Shown here: piece after piece, positions 1 to 13,947 of the stretch
Position numbering within the stretch: position 1 is the first letter of the stretch
Layout: each line of letters begins with the position of its first letter
Assembly (NCBI GenBank): GCA_950022655.1
Contig: OX465579.1
Span: 47,161,950-47,225,949, forward strand
Source: Alentia gelatinosa
Lineage: Eukaryota > Annelida > Polychaeta > Phyllodocida > Polynoidae
DNA length: 64,000 bases
Direction of reading: 5' to 3'
The notes under the pieces: generated by a model
What the model was told of the DNA's origin: nothing
What the model saw: the letters and a program-made list of their open reading frames with translations, nothing else
The model's database searches: none
Made by a program: the position numbers and the translations under genes

Positions 1-1581
1 AACGAAGTTTTGAAACTAGCCCCAGGTTTGCTCGATTATCCTTATCTCGAGGTTCACATGAACAAAGGTCTGGCCCTCTGGCTCGCATTAAGTCACTCAG
101 GCAATCTGATGGATGTCTGTTTTCTCCTTGTTCCATCAAGCTTGGAAGCCCCTGAATTGCCTTCTATTTATGTTACGAAAGGCTAAATAAGGACCCCTTC
201 CCGTCAGAACAAATGATCATTCATTACGTGTCAGACTCCATAGGAAAGTCGTTCACATTGAACCTAACTCGGGCACCAAGGCCCAGCTGATTTTCAGCTT
301 TCCGAATTCACATTATGGTTTCTTCATATAATTCAATTTCTATCACCATTTTGTCCAATGTCTATAGGAAATGGTTTTTATACTTGTCGGTGTGGTATCC
401 CATTAATGTGCAATTAAATTGCAACATTATAAGAAAAGGCAATTCCACAACTTCGTTGGGATATTCGTAAACACATATCTTCTGGACCAGAGTTCTACCA
501 CTATACAATTATTCAGATAGGTAAATTAGGACAATTTACGAATATTACATAAATTGATCTATGTAACTGAAGAATAATATTTATGAGACCAGTCACCACT
601 TTACAAATGGAAACCTTTTCAGTAGATCCCGCGAGAAGATATAATTTACCGATTCTGGTTACCTAAACAAGCTGGGAATAGGTCTATGCCATCCTAACAA
701 TAACAGGTAATTAAGAATTTGATATGTTATGCAGTCAATTTCCTAAATGCAATAACACCCACGGTTATCAGCCAGTAATTCATTTCCTACAATGTTGTGC
801 ATGGCCTATTTTTACAACGATGATTGGAAATCATCACTGTTAATTGCAGAAGGAATTGTTCAAAATCATCAATCATGAGGAGAGTGTACCTCACTGCCAG
901 CGCTGAGGGTACTCAGCACTGACATCAGCTTTTAGGTGTTTCTGGAAGATGTGCAATGTAGGTTGTGATGCAGGGGATGATTGCTTCAAGGTGATAATGT
1001 GGGGAATTCATGCAATATAGTTTGAATAGCTTAAATGTGTGAAATCCATTGATAACATGTAGGTGTGGCATTGAATCATCATGAGCAGATGAGCAAGTTG
1101 ACAAGTACAGCTCCCCTTTGACTGGTTTCCAGCCTATACCTCAACGGACGCGGTCAACATGTACAGGAACCACCCGTGAGCTGAGCATAACCTGCGAGCG
1201 GAGAAAAAAAGTTTGGATAGTTCCGGTACTTTGGGCAGAATTTAAGCACCAGGGCGTTCTATACACATTCAAAACATCAACACTTATCTTTAATTACCTT
1301 CATTGTTTGGTTAAACGCAGTATTCAGTGGAAAATAGAAGAGCCAGTGTGTTTGATGCGAGTGACCAGCTGGCATCACGGAACCATTGCCCGTTGGAGCC
1401 AGTGGTCTGCTCGGCTCAGTCGAAGCGGTCACTGGCCTATCGCCGAGGGCTGTGTGGGCCCTGTGTGGTAATTTTGTAAGACAGTAGCATATTTTTCCCT
1501 ACATTGGCGCTGTTTTGTTAATGATGGAAATTTAACTGCTACTTGTTACTTTTTAGTAATAATTAGTAGAAACGAAACGAG
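1..1581. other. gene-free AT-rich stretch
   Basis: No convincing exon, RNA gene or repeat pair was found. A 117-codon open frame at 1118-1471 has low-complexity coding character and no supported splice structure. Its WSQW-like string lacks the cysteines of a thrombospondin repeat, so it is not called. Confidence 0.5.
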
Positions 1582-1846
1582 AGTTAGTAGTGTTAGTGTG
1601 TATTGCACGACGGGCAGGTCGCGAAATACTGCGCGAGGCATTAGCTGAGAATTGTGAGAAGCAGACCTGACGGGAGTGCGATACACACTAACACTACTAG
1701 CTCGAGTTCAGTTTATTATTTATCCTACCCCGTCCCCAATAATTCATTTGTTACCCTCGTGCAATAAATAGCACTTGATTCGCTCGACCGAATACAGTCA
1801 GCCAATGTTAAGCCTATGGCGTTTTTTAATTAGGGGTAGGATAAAC
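1582..1846 (+). mobile_element. modular palindromic unit A
   Basis: The long hairpin has left arm 1582-1620 and right arm 1661-1701 (AGTAGTGTTAGTGTGTAT pairs with its complement). Its core is GCGAGGCATTAGCTGAG. The left box TTTATCCTACCCC is at 1719-1731 and the inverted right box GGGGTAGGATAAA at 1833-1845, preceded by TTAAGCCTATGGCG. The arm word TATTGCACGA (1601-1610) recurs as its exact complement TCGTGCAATA at 1757-1766 between the boxes. No coding capacity is present. It is interpreted as a non-autonomous DNA element of the family described in the findings. Confidence 0.7.
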
Positions 1847-4800
1847 ATGAATATTTACAAGCTGATGCTTTCCAATGTTGAAGTGGGCAATCGCATATGT
1901 TGTGGCGATGTCAGACGACCAAGAGTGTTGCCATTCAACTACATCCCAATTTGTGCATATCTATGAAACTTGGCACACTCCCAGAAGCTTGTTTTACTTT
2001 CACAAGATACATAGCGGAGATAAGATTATCCCTGGAATATGATGGATATCGCAGTTCTAGCAGAGATTAATTCTGCGGGATGTCTGCTGTAGTTAAACAA
2101 ATATGCAACCTGAACCTGAATTATGTATATCATTTCAACCTCAAGATCTATAAGAAGATGTCACTATCATTGATAAAATACTGCTTTAAATATATAATAT
2201 TATCTCATTTTGAAGTTTTTCTATGGATTAGAACTGGGCTTTAATAAGCTTTAATTTATATTCTTTCGTAATCCACAACTAGGGTGGTGTTCCATTACGT
2301 AAATCAATACATATCTTGAACCCGCTCTTGAGTAGCTTACATAACAACATCGATGTTTGCAGTACATGCGCCTAGATATAATAATACTAATGATATTAAT
2401 GGTAAGACAAGACAAATATACCCAACACCATGCGAATGATAATTGTTCAATGCAATGAGATGATTAGATGGGATAAATGATAATAATAAGTTTGAAGCTT
2501 TCTTTAGGGGCAGCCCAGTAGGACTCAGAAGTAAGGGAACATATTTCCCATTGAGAACATTTATTTTTCCACTCTAGAGTAATCAACTCCAAGTATCCGA
2601 TCCGACAGAAATAATGATCCTTCCTAATGGGTTATTTGATATCATTCGGACAACAGAAAAATTCAGTCAGCGTGGCCTCATCATAACTGTCAGTGTGGAG
2701 AAAACCAACATGATCTGCGTCGAATTTTGCCCTCACACAGCTTCAGTGATGGTCATTTATGACTAAGAAGTGATGGGAGAATGTCATTAATTGCATATTC
2801 CTGTTCTGATACACGTACATGTAGCACATCGCTTGAGGGGAAAACTTTGCATTTTTGAACTAGAGTATCAACTTAAGTGGGGAACAAATCAAACATCTGA
2901 TATAGTGTGAAACGATTCAATTTTGATCAAAATTGGCCCTTCACACGGGACCTCCATTTAGCGGTGTTGTACTGTCCATGCATTTTGTCCTAGGTTTTAA
3001 CTTTTCGTGTCTCCATATATGCACTATATCACTGGATGTTCATAAATTTGTAGGAGGATAATATGTAAAAGCTTACTTGTCAATCTAATTCTAAGACATT
3101 TTCTCCCGCGATCACATGATTAACGGCATTATAACCAGAGCTAAATCTTTCACAATATTGAAGTGAATATATTCAGTTGCAGTTACTCTGTTAAAATAAC
3201 ATTATACACTTTTTTGTTTGATCTTGTCCTTTCCTCCTGAATAATTTGACGGAGATGACATTCAAATTAGGGTTAAGAGCTCATCAGTGGGGTGCTATCA
3301 GCGATAAAGCAAAGGTCTCATCCTCAGAAATCCTGTTAGCTATTTCTTTTGCATATATACAATGTAGATGCACACGAGATGTGCACATTATAAGGATTGT
3401 TGTCATCTGCTACGGTTGTGGATGATAAATGGAAGTACGACCTGAATCAATATTTGGCCATTAATCAAATGAAATAAGATCATTTCTTATTATTGTTATC
3501 ATTACTATTGTAATAATACTATCCACAAACATAATACACACTACTGCTTTGTATGTAGTAATGATACTTTACACTGACATTTACATGTATACTGCCTGCT
3601 TTGAAAGACATTCTGCCCACTTTAGAAATAACATTATCTGATTGGCTGAGCGATTGTGGCACTTGACAATCATTAAAGGGGCTGTATATCTCAATTTGTA
3701 TGTTTTCTGATTGTTTTGGTCTAAACTCCCCGAATTGGTGAAATATTTGTGATAATGAAATACAGAGATCAGTCACCTTGTACATTGATATGATTAATGG
3801 ACATCTGTGAAATGACTGCATGATAACTGAAAGTCTTATCACAGAATGTGACAGTGCCTAAATAGGGTTTTCTCTTATTGCGTATAAAAACATAATATCG
3901 ATGAGATTTAGAAAAATCAATGAAATATTCCCTAAACACTGCCGAACCAATAAATCTTCTCGATTGGCCTTGGCCAGCTTGCTGCAGGCAACACAGGTTC
4001 AGTGGAAATGTATTATAGAGGATATTTGGAAACCAGCTAAATGTGCCTCTGGTACATTGCACTGCTCCAATATCTATATCATTTCTATGTGGTGTGAGAA
4101 GTGAAATAGCTCTCACTTCAGTAAAATGTGTAGGAGTGAAAGTTTCCACGGGCCTATAATGGTTGACCGGACGTAAAACCAACCAAACAAACCATGCCTC
4201 TACTGCCTGTAACAATGGGTCAATAGTTAAACTACCTTATAATGAGTACTATCAGAGCAGATCACATGGTCCAGTGCTCTTATACATCGAGATCCAATAT
4301 TTGTAGTCTGCTAAGCTCAACATAATCAAAACAAAAATAGATGTTCACGATGCTCTCCGAACGACACTTTTCGTTTTAATCAATCCACCAAAGGAATGTC
4401 TGACATTGTATGATGATATCTTGAAACCTGTAAACACATTACACTAATAGAGCTGGTAATCCCTAGAGGCTTATCAAGAGTGGCTCATACCAAATATATC
4501 CAGATTTATAGGGCGACAATCTTTAAGGTAGAATGAAGATATAGAGTGTACAGGAAATGGCGGCGGTGTGAAAATCTCATAAACCTGCTTGTCACACGCA
4601 ATTTGTGTAGTATGGATATTGATGAGGCATAGCCAGATGAATTAGGAATTGCCTTCATGGCTTGCCGGTAGTGCCCCCGTAAAAATAGCTCGGGGAATCA
4701 GTGTGGTACGTCAAGGAAGCTTCCTTAGAGGGTATCCGGACCCGCTGCTGCGGTAAATCGAATCAACGCCGGGTGTTTTTGGACCTTCGGTTAAGAATCT

Positions 4801-7800
4801 AATGTTTTCAGGACTCAGTAAAACCAGACAGGCGATACTGAAGAAGACAGAAATGAATTTTTTAAGAATAAGACTCTAACCTCTACCTCCGAATTTTTAT
4901 TTTGTTTTTTAAAGCAATCAATTTCACTCATTCATGTTTACAGACCTTAACTCTTTTTTTTGTTATGAAATTGCAGGTATACAAATGCCTTAGGCAGTTC
5001 TGAATTTGTATTCTTCTTTTAGGATACGCTGTTGCTCCCTTTCTTAAATTCATTTTTATTTTCATGTTGGTATAGTAGTGATATTATCCAAATTAACTAG
5101 TTGCTACCCTTGTCTTTAAAATTCTGATCCAAGTCACGTTGTTATCCTTTGTTTATCTACATTGCTGGTTATAACTTGTATTGCAACAGAATGCAACTTG
5201 TAGAATTACTTCTATCAAAGAAGTTCTGTCCATATTTCAACACACTGTTAAATATTTTTGTCTTTTCAATATTTACTCAAAGATGGGTTGACTCGTGGCG
5301 CTGGCTGGTCTTCCTCTTATAGACCTTTCTCATATCAGTCCTTTGATTTTATCCAGGTGCCTCTTTTTCTTCTTGATTTTCTGATACAGGTCCTGGGTGG
5401 CGCACAGGTAAATGGTGGGATGTGTGAATTAAAATTGTGTCTCACATTATATTCATATTTTTCCATTGTATTGGTTCCTTTTATCTTATTTCATTTCACG
5501 ATTATATGGCCACGACTGGCTAACAGCTGGCTTTAAAATCTACAGTGAGAATACAAAATTCTATTAGGTCTCAGACTGGTACTCGCCCAGGGCAAGTGCC
5601 ACCCTCCAGCCCAGCATCCCGATTGGCTTGGAATTGATGTGGACACGATAGGCATAGTCCTGCGCATCCCAGAGACCGCATTGCTGAGGTAGTACGTGCA
5701 CTGTAGGGCGAGGATGGTCTGCTGCGCTATCAGGGTCAATTTTTCAAAACCTGCATTTTTGGTAAAAATTCATTTTTCAGGGATAGTGCTCTTAATATCC
5801 TTCTTAGAGCTATAATTCTCATATCAATAGACGTGTCTTAACGAGATCTATCACTCCAATAGAGGTTTTTTCCTATATACGCAAGGGTTTTCTTGATGAA
5901 AATTGAGAAAAACTACTTTTCCCCTCTAGATTTTACATTTTTAATTAATATTGAGGATGAACAAAGTCTTCCCATGTATTCATAAAGAAATGGAATAGAA
6001 AAGCTGATTTAGCAAAATATCCTATAGCATCAAGGTTTGGGGAAATGTCATAAAAAAAAGGGAAGAGAAATATTTCTGAGAATCTTATGATTGGGAAATT
6101 TTCCAAATGAAATATGAAACTGAAATTCCAAAAAAGAGGGGTCATGGACGTAACAGTCACATAAAGCATGATTATAATTCCTGTAACTATTTCTTTAAAA
6201 ATAAAGCCTCATTTATATGTTACCACTATATGTGGGGTTTAAGGGACAATAACATTTTGTTTTAAAATCCTTTTGATAACACCTGAGGACACAAATTGCA
6301 TTTCTTCCGTCCGACACCCTATGTTATGTCTGACACCCCAATATAGGGTAGAAAGCAAGAATATTTCTTTAGAGAGGTCATACTATTTGCCTAAGGTGTT
6401 TATATGATGATCAACCGGAGCCAGTTCCACTCATTAGCCAGCTGACTTCTCTGTATCATCTGCTGAGTGATCCAAGTGCAGTTCATCTCAAAGGTCCTTA
6501 CTTTCCTGTCCCAAGTCCTGGGCCCAGCAGTGATACCCCAAGCGTTAAAGATGACTTGATCTGGATTATCAAGCCTTGGGCTTCAGCGTGGTTACATAGG
6601 ATGCGAGCGAGGTCATGGCCTATCACTCCTCTCCCTGTTGCTCTCACATGGTGGGCCCCCATTCTGGCAATTGCAACCCTTGATGTATCGCTGGTTGCAG
6701 CCATCAGTAATGCTAGGTTTACCATCACTTCGGCAGTCCCGGCAGTGAATTTTGTGCAAACCGTAAGTCGACGTGGACTTTTTATGACCTTTTTATGACC
6801 TTTTAATGGCTTTTGCTCTGCTCAGCCCACATTATCCCGGCGAGTTAGGGTGACTTTTGGTTGCCGCAGGTCGCCTTGGATTCAGCTGTTTGGCACGGGC
6901 CCGACAACTTCCGTTGTGAACCCAGTAGAAGTTTCTCGTTCACTCAAGGTGAATTGTGGTGAATTGCGGCAGTCCCAACCAACTACGGCTATTATGCCGG
7001 TGCGGTCCTGGTTGGGTCTGGGTGTGCTTAGGGGGAACAAGTCACACAGAGATGCCTATATTTATATCTATATTGTATGCAATTAACTTGTTCACCTTCC
7101 TGTAATCCACTATTGCAAAACGGAAGCGGATAGTTTTCAGAAAAAGTATATCAAAAAAACATTCATCAAACTTACATGTTCACAATCGTTAACAGTTATT
7201 CATCTTCTCTGGTGGTTTACATGTATGTACGCATGTAAATTCAACATATTCTCTCACTGTGACTGTTGGAAATTTAATGAATATCCCGGTGGACTACGGC
7301 CCCATAGGACTAGTGCTATCCAGATGCCCCTGTCTCCCGGCCCGTTGATTAAAGGCGAAGTATGGTCAAGTTCGGCCAAGTACGGCAGTCCCAATTCTCA
7401 TTAGCCACAGGGGGGAGGGGGGGGGGGGCTGCCGGGAATCATTGGGACTGTAGTGCTTGAATTTTTGAAAGACTGTAACTTTCCCCGACAACTCCCTGAC
7501 AGCCAAGTCCACCTAAGATTCGCATTCCTGATGACCTAAGTAGATGCAACTCTCGGTCCCAACTGCTCCTGCATCAGCCGTAATCCTGCTTATGATATGG
7601 CGACTTTTGCCTTTTCTCACTTCAAGAAGAGGGTCCGAGCTCCGTACCATAATACTGCAGTTGGTGGAATTGACTGAGGCAGCCTCGGCATGTCGCAAGC
7701 ACATCTTTAAAGCTTTTGGTTCCCTGTCGCAGCGGCCCTCCCACTGCCCAACTGTCGCCCACACCACCCTCTACACTCAGGCATTGATGAACACTTTCAG

Positions 7801-8770
7801 GTCTCCAGCGATGGTGGCTAGGGACAACCACGCCTCTTTTTCAGAAGACACGGTCAAAGCGGTCCAGAGGGGAGCCCGCCTCCTCTCATCTCACACCCCA
7901 CCCTGGTACCTCCAGTACATCTTCCTGAATTACGCATCATACTCAACAATTTGTCCAGGGCAGGTCCAAGCGCCCTCATCCTCCAGTTGGTGCTTACACT
8001 AACTTAATTGAGCTTCTTGCGGGTCTCGAATGTTCTCTCCCCATCCATCAGAGCATGGGGAGGCCTACACACACTGCATCACCAGGATGTCCAGATTCAC
8101 GACACTTCACTCAGCTTAACTGTCAAAGCGACTAAAACATGACATGCTTCAGTGGCTCCTTTGCGCATCAACTTGCCGCACTTCCCAGATGTCACTATTT
8201 ACATGGTCTACACTGCCTATATTTCTGCCATGCCAACCTTGCTATCATCCCCATCTTTTCTACTACTCAACGGTCTTACCCTCACCTCTCGGCCGCTCTT
8301 TGTAGTCATGCGTGCTGCCCTCCCGGCTATTGCCTTCCCGTTGGCCAAGAGGATCACTCTACATAGACTCAGACTGATGCTGTTTATGATGCGATGGCAG
8401 CAGGGGGCCTGGTAGGGGAGGTCAAATGCTTTGGAACTTGGCCATCATCTTCGGGCTAAAGCCCTTACGCACCCTGCCTTGGAGGAGCATCGACCGCTTC
8501 TGATATAAACTACTTCTTGGCATTTAAGCCTCATGGCCTTGGCATATCATATTTCTCTGACTACTATTCTGGACCAGAAACATTCAATGAAGTGTTTTCC
8601 TTCCAATTACTAATTCAGGATAATTGGAAATTATCGATAACTTCTCTGAAGACAATTGCCGCCTGGTGGCTTTGGGACCAACTTCACCTAGCAGACTGGC
8701 AGCCAGAGCTACAAAAAGTTAGCTCTGGTCGGGTTGAATAAGCGGCCGCCTTGACCGAGTACCGGGACCT
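1847..8770. other. gene-free stretch with two GC-richer patches
   Basis: No gene could be supported. Patches at about 6480-7040 and 7510-8420 are richer in G and C and hold overlapping frames of 70-150 codons on both strands. No domain, splice site pair or start context makes them convincing, and they may be decayed transposon coding sequence. A G-run lies near 7411-7427. TCCGACACCC and TCTGACACCCC near 6310-6340 resemble the word repeated at 18.0-18.3 kb. Confidence 0.45.
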
Positions 8771-9003
8771 GGGAGCTGTTTCAAAAGTCGGGAGGGTGCT
8801 AACCGAGAGTACTCACCACCAAAGCGAGAGCTAACAATGGCACTTAATGCGTCGCTGTCGAGGTGGAGGTGCCGCTTGCTATTGGGTATTGGTAGCGGTT
8901 TAGGTGCCGCTTTGATTCAACGTGCCGCTCGTTGTTGCGGCCTCTCGCTTTGAAATGCGACGTGCCACTGGCGAGACTTCACTCGAATTTTGAAACAGCT
9001 CCC
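8771..9003. mobile_element. MITE family 1, copy a
   Basis: A 233 bp non-coding element has terminal inverted repeats: GGGAGCTGTTTCAAAAGTCG at the left and a matching TTTTGAAACAGCTCCC at the right. The interior is rich in GCGAGAG and GTGCCGCT words. An inverted related copy lies at 30002-30235 and a decayed one near 44843-45007. The clean TIRs and multiple copies support a non-autonomous DNA transposon. No clear target-site duplication was seen. Confidence 0.75.
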
Positions 9004-11153
9004 TGTTTAGTATTCTCCAACCAGATCTTTCGTACTACTTGGAGAGTGTGTTATGTCATAACCAATTTTCGATTTTCTCATTTCCTTTCCTGTTTATCTT
9101 TTCAAAATATGATTAACATAAATCTTGGTTTCTTTATCGATTTTTAGCTATGAATATTTCATATTAGGCATGTCTGCACTGAGAATATACGTTTGAGGCG
9201 TACCCCAAGGATCCCGTATGGGATTTAACCCAACCAATCCATACATCGAAACAGGGATTTGTTGCCAAACGAACTGGTGGCTCATATATCAGCTCCCAGA
9301 GGGTGCCACCCACCAGCCACTTCAAACACCACTCATGGAATGTGAACCCACACAACCCACACAGTTTCTTCAGAACTATTTATTACTATCGCCTTATGCC
9401 TTATGGCATTGGCATATCATATTTCTCTAATTACTAATCTTGATCAGAAAGATATTATCAAATATGTTTCCTCCAAATTGCCCTCTTTGTGTTAATTAAT
9501 GTGAACTTGTGGAGTTATAATGACTGAGGCAGCTGTCTCATTAAGCGCGGCAACACCGCTGAGACACCTACTTGACGTTGGGAGAAATGAACTCATACAG
9601 TCGTCACGTGTCATATCAAGTGTCAGTCGCTCCTGTGGTTTGAAAGACTCAAAACGCTTTTTACCTCCCACCCACCCCACAAACTTACGGGTGATTTACC
9701 CTTTATAAACTTTTACTGTTATGACAAATTTGTATACCTTGTATTCTGTATATATACCTTTTCACATTTGTCTTGTCACGTGAAAAAAAAAATTTCGTCC
9801 ACAGTTTCGCCTCGTATTAGTCATTATGACATTGTATATCTTTTTGTATATCTTTTTACTAGAGATGCCCAGAATATTGGCTGGATTGTTCGCTGGAATC
9901 TGTAAAAGCAGAGTTTTTGTTTCATCCCTTTCCTCAAGCTGTCGTCGGCGTAGTTTAAGGTGCAGCACTATTCTGAGTATTCATCCGGGATCTCATTTGT
10001 TTCAATCACATCTATACCGACCTACCTACTAATTATGCTCTGTCCAGCCGTTGGACGTCAAGGGGTTCAATTATCTCGGAAGGGAATCTATATAACAACA
10101 CATTGAGGTATAATCTATTTAGCCTATTATCTGGATCTCGGGAGGCAATGATGCTCAGTGTATCTGGATTATACTTGTTCACCTTAATCATGGCTACTGT
10201 ACAAACTGGTGCTTCAGTATGAGCAACGTTTGTATCATGCATTATTCTCTGCTGCTTAAAATAAAGCTCATTTTACATTTTAAAACTCCTTGATTTGCTT
10301 TATCAAACAGTCCTCGCATCAACAAAACGACCGGGTATCATTTTCCTCGAATTGTGTAAGTGTAGTTCTAACATTACAATAGTCAAGTCATGTTTTATGA
10401 GCCTAGGGACAGAAAATCATGTATTCATAATTGGATGAACTATAGGATGTATCGTGTTTAAGTCGCCCACGGCCGGTTTTCGAGAGGATTTCTGTTGTAG
10501 CATAATTATTTTATCAAGACGAGATTCTGGTGCAGAGGATGAGAGACAAATAGGCAATACCGCTGGTCATAAACGTAAAACTCTATAAAGTCACTGGGGT
10601 AGGATAACTTAATAACTATGGTGGAGCTGCAGGGAAAGACAAAACAACACGATACTATATAGATGAGTGAGTACATCAAAGACCGACTATATTGTATTAA
10701 CCTGTATGAAGGAACCTAAAGTGTATCATTCGTCTGTATTCCTGTCTGTTTGTGGATGTATGCAAGGAACAACGCACAATAAGGCGATTGAATAAAAAGA
10801 AATGGTCACGCGGCCATGCTCAATAAATTTGAAATATTAGAGAACAAAGACACACTGCTATTATTTGGAGAAGAAAGTGTGTAGATATCGCACGCCTGTG
10901 AGATGAAAAACATCCACTGGAGGCTGATATCAAAGAAAACATTTATTACAGCCAGACATCCTAAGTTCTCTACGTTCTCGGAGTATTTCTAAAACGATTA
11001 ATGTAAGTGAACAGGATATATCCTTCGTTGTTCACATTTCTCTAGATAAGACTCTGTTGATCTCATATCAGCTGTGTTAATAATTATCATGAAAGCTGTG
11101 CTGCCTTAAAATGTATTTATTAAAAACTGTGAAGCATAAAACAGTTATAAATG
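9004..11153. other. gene-free stretch
   Basis: AT-rich sequence with only chance frames of about 60-70 codons. No splice-supported exon, RNA gene or repeat was recognised. Confidence 0.5.
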
Positions 11154-11905
11154 CTATAAAATACATGAATAAATGGATGCCCTATCGTAGTCCCTCGAGG
11201 TCAGGTGGGCGCGACTGAGGGCGTCGGCGACCGTGTTGAGCACCCCTGGGACGTGTGTGTATACGAACTCCACTTGTAGCTTTGCCTGTACCATCCAGGC
11301 TTGGCGGGCACACTCGGCGAGGATGGAGTTGCGTGCCCGCCCGGTGGTAAGTGCCTGGACGGTCCCCATGTTGTCTTAGAATACCTCCACACAGGTCCCG
11401 CGGTGCCCACATGGCCGTATCGCAGTAGTACCCCTCCTCCCACACAAAGCACAGCAACGGCCAGTCCAATGGGTCTCACCGGAAGTTCTTATAGCTCACC
11501 GGCCCCGAGGCCACTAGGCGGGAGACAAAATCATCGACCGTAGGTAAGCCGTGCTTGCACTCCTGGTCGTCTACGGAGTTCTTGATGATGTATGAGTTGA
11601 CGCTTTTGTCTCGTGGGTACGTCATATCCGTAATTATCCTACGGTCGGTGGTGGCCCTTTTCTCGCGTGTCATCAACGGCAACACGTGACACCAAGGACA
11701 GAAGAGGGCGTGGTCGAACGGCCCGAGCAGGTTGGAGTGCGACCGCTCCTTTTCGATGAACTTTCCTACCTCGCTGGGATATCCCGTAGTGCTGGGATGG
11801 TTAGGGATTCCCTGGGTATCAGTGACAGGACCGAGGTAGCCTAGGAGAAAACCGTACCTTATGAAGTCGAGAAGTTCAGCCTTCCCGGGAAGTCCAGACA
11901 GGAGG
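11154..11905 (-). mobile_element. DIRS-like retrotransposon fragment, RT N-terminus fused to RNase H tail
   Basis: On the minus strand, about 11905-11476 encodes the N-terminal part of a DIRS-type reverse transcriptase: a FIRYGF-x-LGY motif, then EVGKFIEKERSHS, then LMTREKRATTDRRIITDMTY and KSVNSYI. It ends in SYKNFR. The sequence then passes abruptly into an RNase H C-terminal region containing MGTVQALTTGRARNSILAE and FVYTHVPGVLNTVADALSRA. The catalytic palm (YxDD region) and most of RNase H are missing, so this is an internally deleted copy. The parallel domains at 34.9-36.5 kb support the family assignment. It is non-functional. Confidence 0.8.
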
Positions 11906-11991
11906 TGTTATCTTCATTTTATATATATGATACACTATAATTCAGGAAATATCGCATCAATGATGTTTCCCATGGCACATAGAACAACAAT

Positions 11992-12271
11992 GTGTAATTT
12001 TTTAAGCACTTAAAGCTTTGTTCCAGTTCAAACTAAGCAAATATTGATTTGAGACACTTAAACCTTATAAAAAATCATTAGATTTGCAGGGCATACGGGT
12101 TTGCATCGGAACGAAATTTTAGACCCCTCTTTTGTATTGATGCCTAATCGTGGAGACATGGTCAACTGCCCCAATACTAGGCGACCTTCCAATGCGATTT
12201 TGATTTTGTATCGGGAGGTCCATCGTAGACCATACCGGAACCATATCGTAGCAGGTGGACGCCAGACCTAA
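11992..12271 (+). repeat. interspersed repeat, copy 1 of 2
   Basis: This stretch is highly similar to 19440-20033. Shared segments include AATATTGATTTGAGACACTT, CAGGGCATACGGGT, TGCCTAATCGT, TTTTGTATCGGGA and GTAGGTGGACGC-like ends. This copy is shorter. It has no coding potential, and its terminal inverted repeats were not resolved. Confidence 0.75.
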
Positions 12272-12989
12272 GAAGTGAATGAGGGCGGAGACCCGGAATG
12301 CATCATAAGTTTCCAGGAATTAATGAGATTCATCCTTGTAATTCAAACACATTCATTCTGTTGTATTACCGACTGCTACCCGCAGTAAAGCAGGCCTCTG
12401 AGCTCTGCTCGCAAATCTCATAAAGCAAACAGGCAGTAGATGATGGTGCTAGAATTATATTTGTAGGAAGCCAGCAGGTGGCTTCCGTGATTTGAGAGGC
12501 GTGCTTCCAATTAGAGAGACATTTTCAGTATGAAACGACCGCATTAGGAAGAAAGAAATGGCCCCGGTGCTTTGAAATGATAATTACTTTCGGTAATTAT
12601 TACTGACAGAGTATGAGGAGCTGGGAACGATACACCGGATATTACCATTTATTTGCACCTCCAGCAGTTGCGCGGAACTCGAAGAACCGTCGGATTACAA
12701 ATTACATTGATCGCCTATAGAAAATGAGAGCCCACCACCGGGTATCATACTACATTTTTCTATAAGGGAGGTGTTAACTCGCGTTATCACGCGATGTCAC
12801 TAATCATTTAAATGGGTAATGTACTTAAACCCTGACGCATTGAACTTCGACTGGTGTTTCAGTAAAATAAGCTTGATGGTATCTCATTCATTCCTAAGTA
12901 ACGGCAATTAATTTGAGTTAGTGAATCAAAAAGAGTAAGCCCCGCCTACAACACCCGTGAGCCAATTCCATGTGTAGTGCTAGAGACCA
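12272..12989. other. gene-free spacer
   Basis: Nothing recognisable was found beyond ordinary AT-rich sequence. Confidence 0.5.
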
Positions 12990-13210
12990 GGGGCCCGTTT
13001 AATAATCTAGGATCCTACATGATGACCTTTTTCTAAACGCCGTAGAGACCCAGGGACGATGTGGTTTAACTTTATTCAACACTTGTGGACGGCCTTATGG
13101 AAGGCTAATATTGTCTTGGCAAACAGACTCAAATATCGTTAAACCATAACCCTTGTACGAGGTATAGAAAAGGGTCTTCATGTACTACCTTAGATTATCA
13201 AACAGCCCCC
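12990..13210. mobile_element. MITE family 3, copy a
   Basis: The left end (GGGGCCCGTTTAATAATCTA) and the right end (a TAGATTATCAAACAGCCCC-type sequence) form inverted repeats of about 35-40 bp, continuing through GGATCCTACATGA and TCATGTACTACC. A related copy lies at 41843-42015, and both contain TTGTACGAGGTA or its complement. It is a non-coding DNA transposon derivative. Confidence 0.75.
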
Positions 13211-13947
13211 CAGGCTGGCTTGGGCCAATGCCGGGGCATGCAATGTGCCTGAACACGGGTATATAACCCCACAGACTCAGCCTGGTGATTCACTCAAACA
13301 TGGCAGGTAGGTGAGTGCACATACAGGGGTCCGTGATTATCGACCATGACCAGCAATACCAGCAGTGCAAAGAAATGTAATAACTCAAACAATATATATA
13401 TATATGCCCTGTATATACATGTACTTTTTTATATTCAGATGAAAGGGATTTGATACAATTCCTTTTTAGCAAGGCGTTTTCCTTTTGACTGACCCATCAA
13501 AGACAAACAAAGGTGCTGCATGTAGTATACAAAGTGTCAACACATACACAAACATTTTCTCTGCGTTTCATAGTTCATTATTCGTTGGTCGTGCAGGTCA
13601 TTTGACTCTGCATGTCGTTTTAAAGTCTTGTCATTTTCTTTGTCGTTTCTGTTAATCTTGTCTGCAAAATGTATGTGCATAGATACAAAAACACAGTTAA
13701 CACTGGACATATACACAGAAAACAGTACAATACACATACAAAAGACCGCACAATAGACAATGTATACCAAGTAACCTCAGACTACTAACTGCATACTCTA
13801 GCCATTACTGAAATGTTTTTACCTGGTCGTTAGATATACTAAATTTACTGATCAACTCCAGAAACTACAAATTGTGCTCTACGTATCTGCCTCAGGGCCA
13901 ATCCTTATGTCTCCATTAAAAATTGACATAGGCTAGCATAGATCCCG
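13211..13947. other. gene-free spacer
   Basis: Only a short TA run (about 13394-13405) and chance frames are visible. Confidence 0.5.

Noticed and set aside
1364..1471. WSQW-containing frame resembling a thrombospondin type 1 repeat
   Set aside because: The cysteines that define the repeat are absent and no splice-supported exon surrounds it.
3769..4215. 148-codon minus-strand frame
   Set aside because: No recognisable domain, no splice support, and part of it overlaps other equally open frames.
7544..8002. 152-codon plus-strand frame in a GC-richer patch
   Set aside because: Both strands are open, the residue pattern fits no family, and no start or splice context is convincing; noted only as possible decayed sequence.
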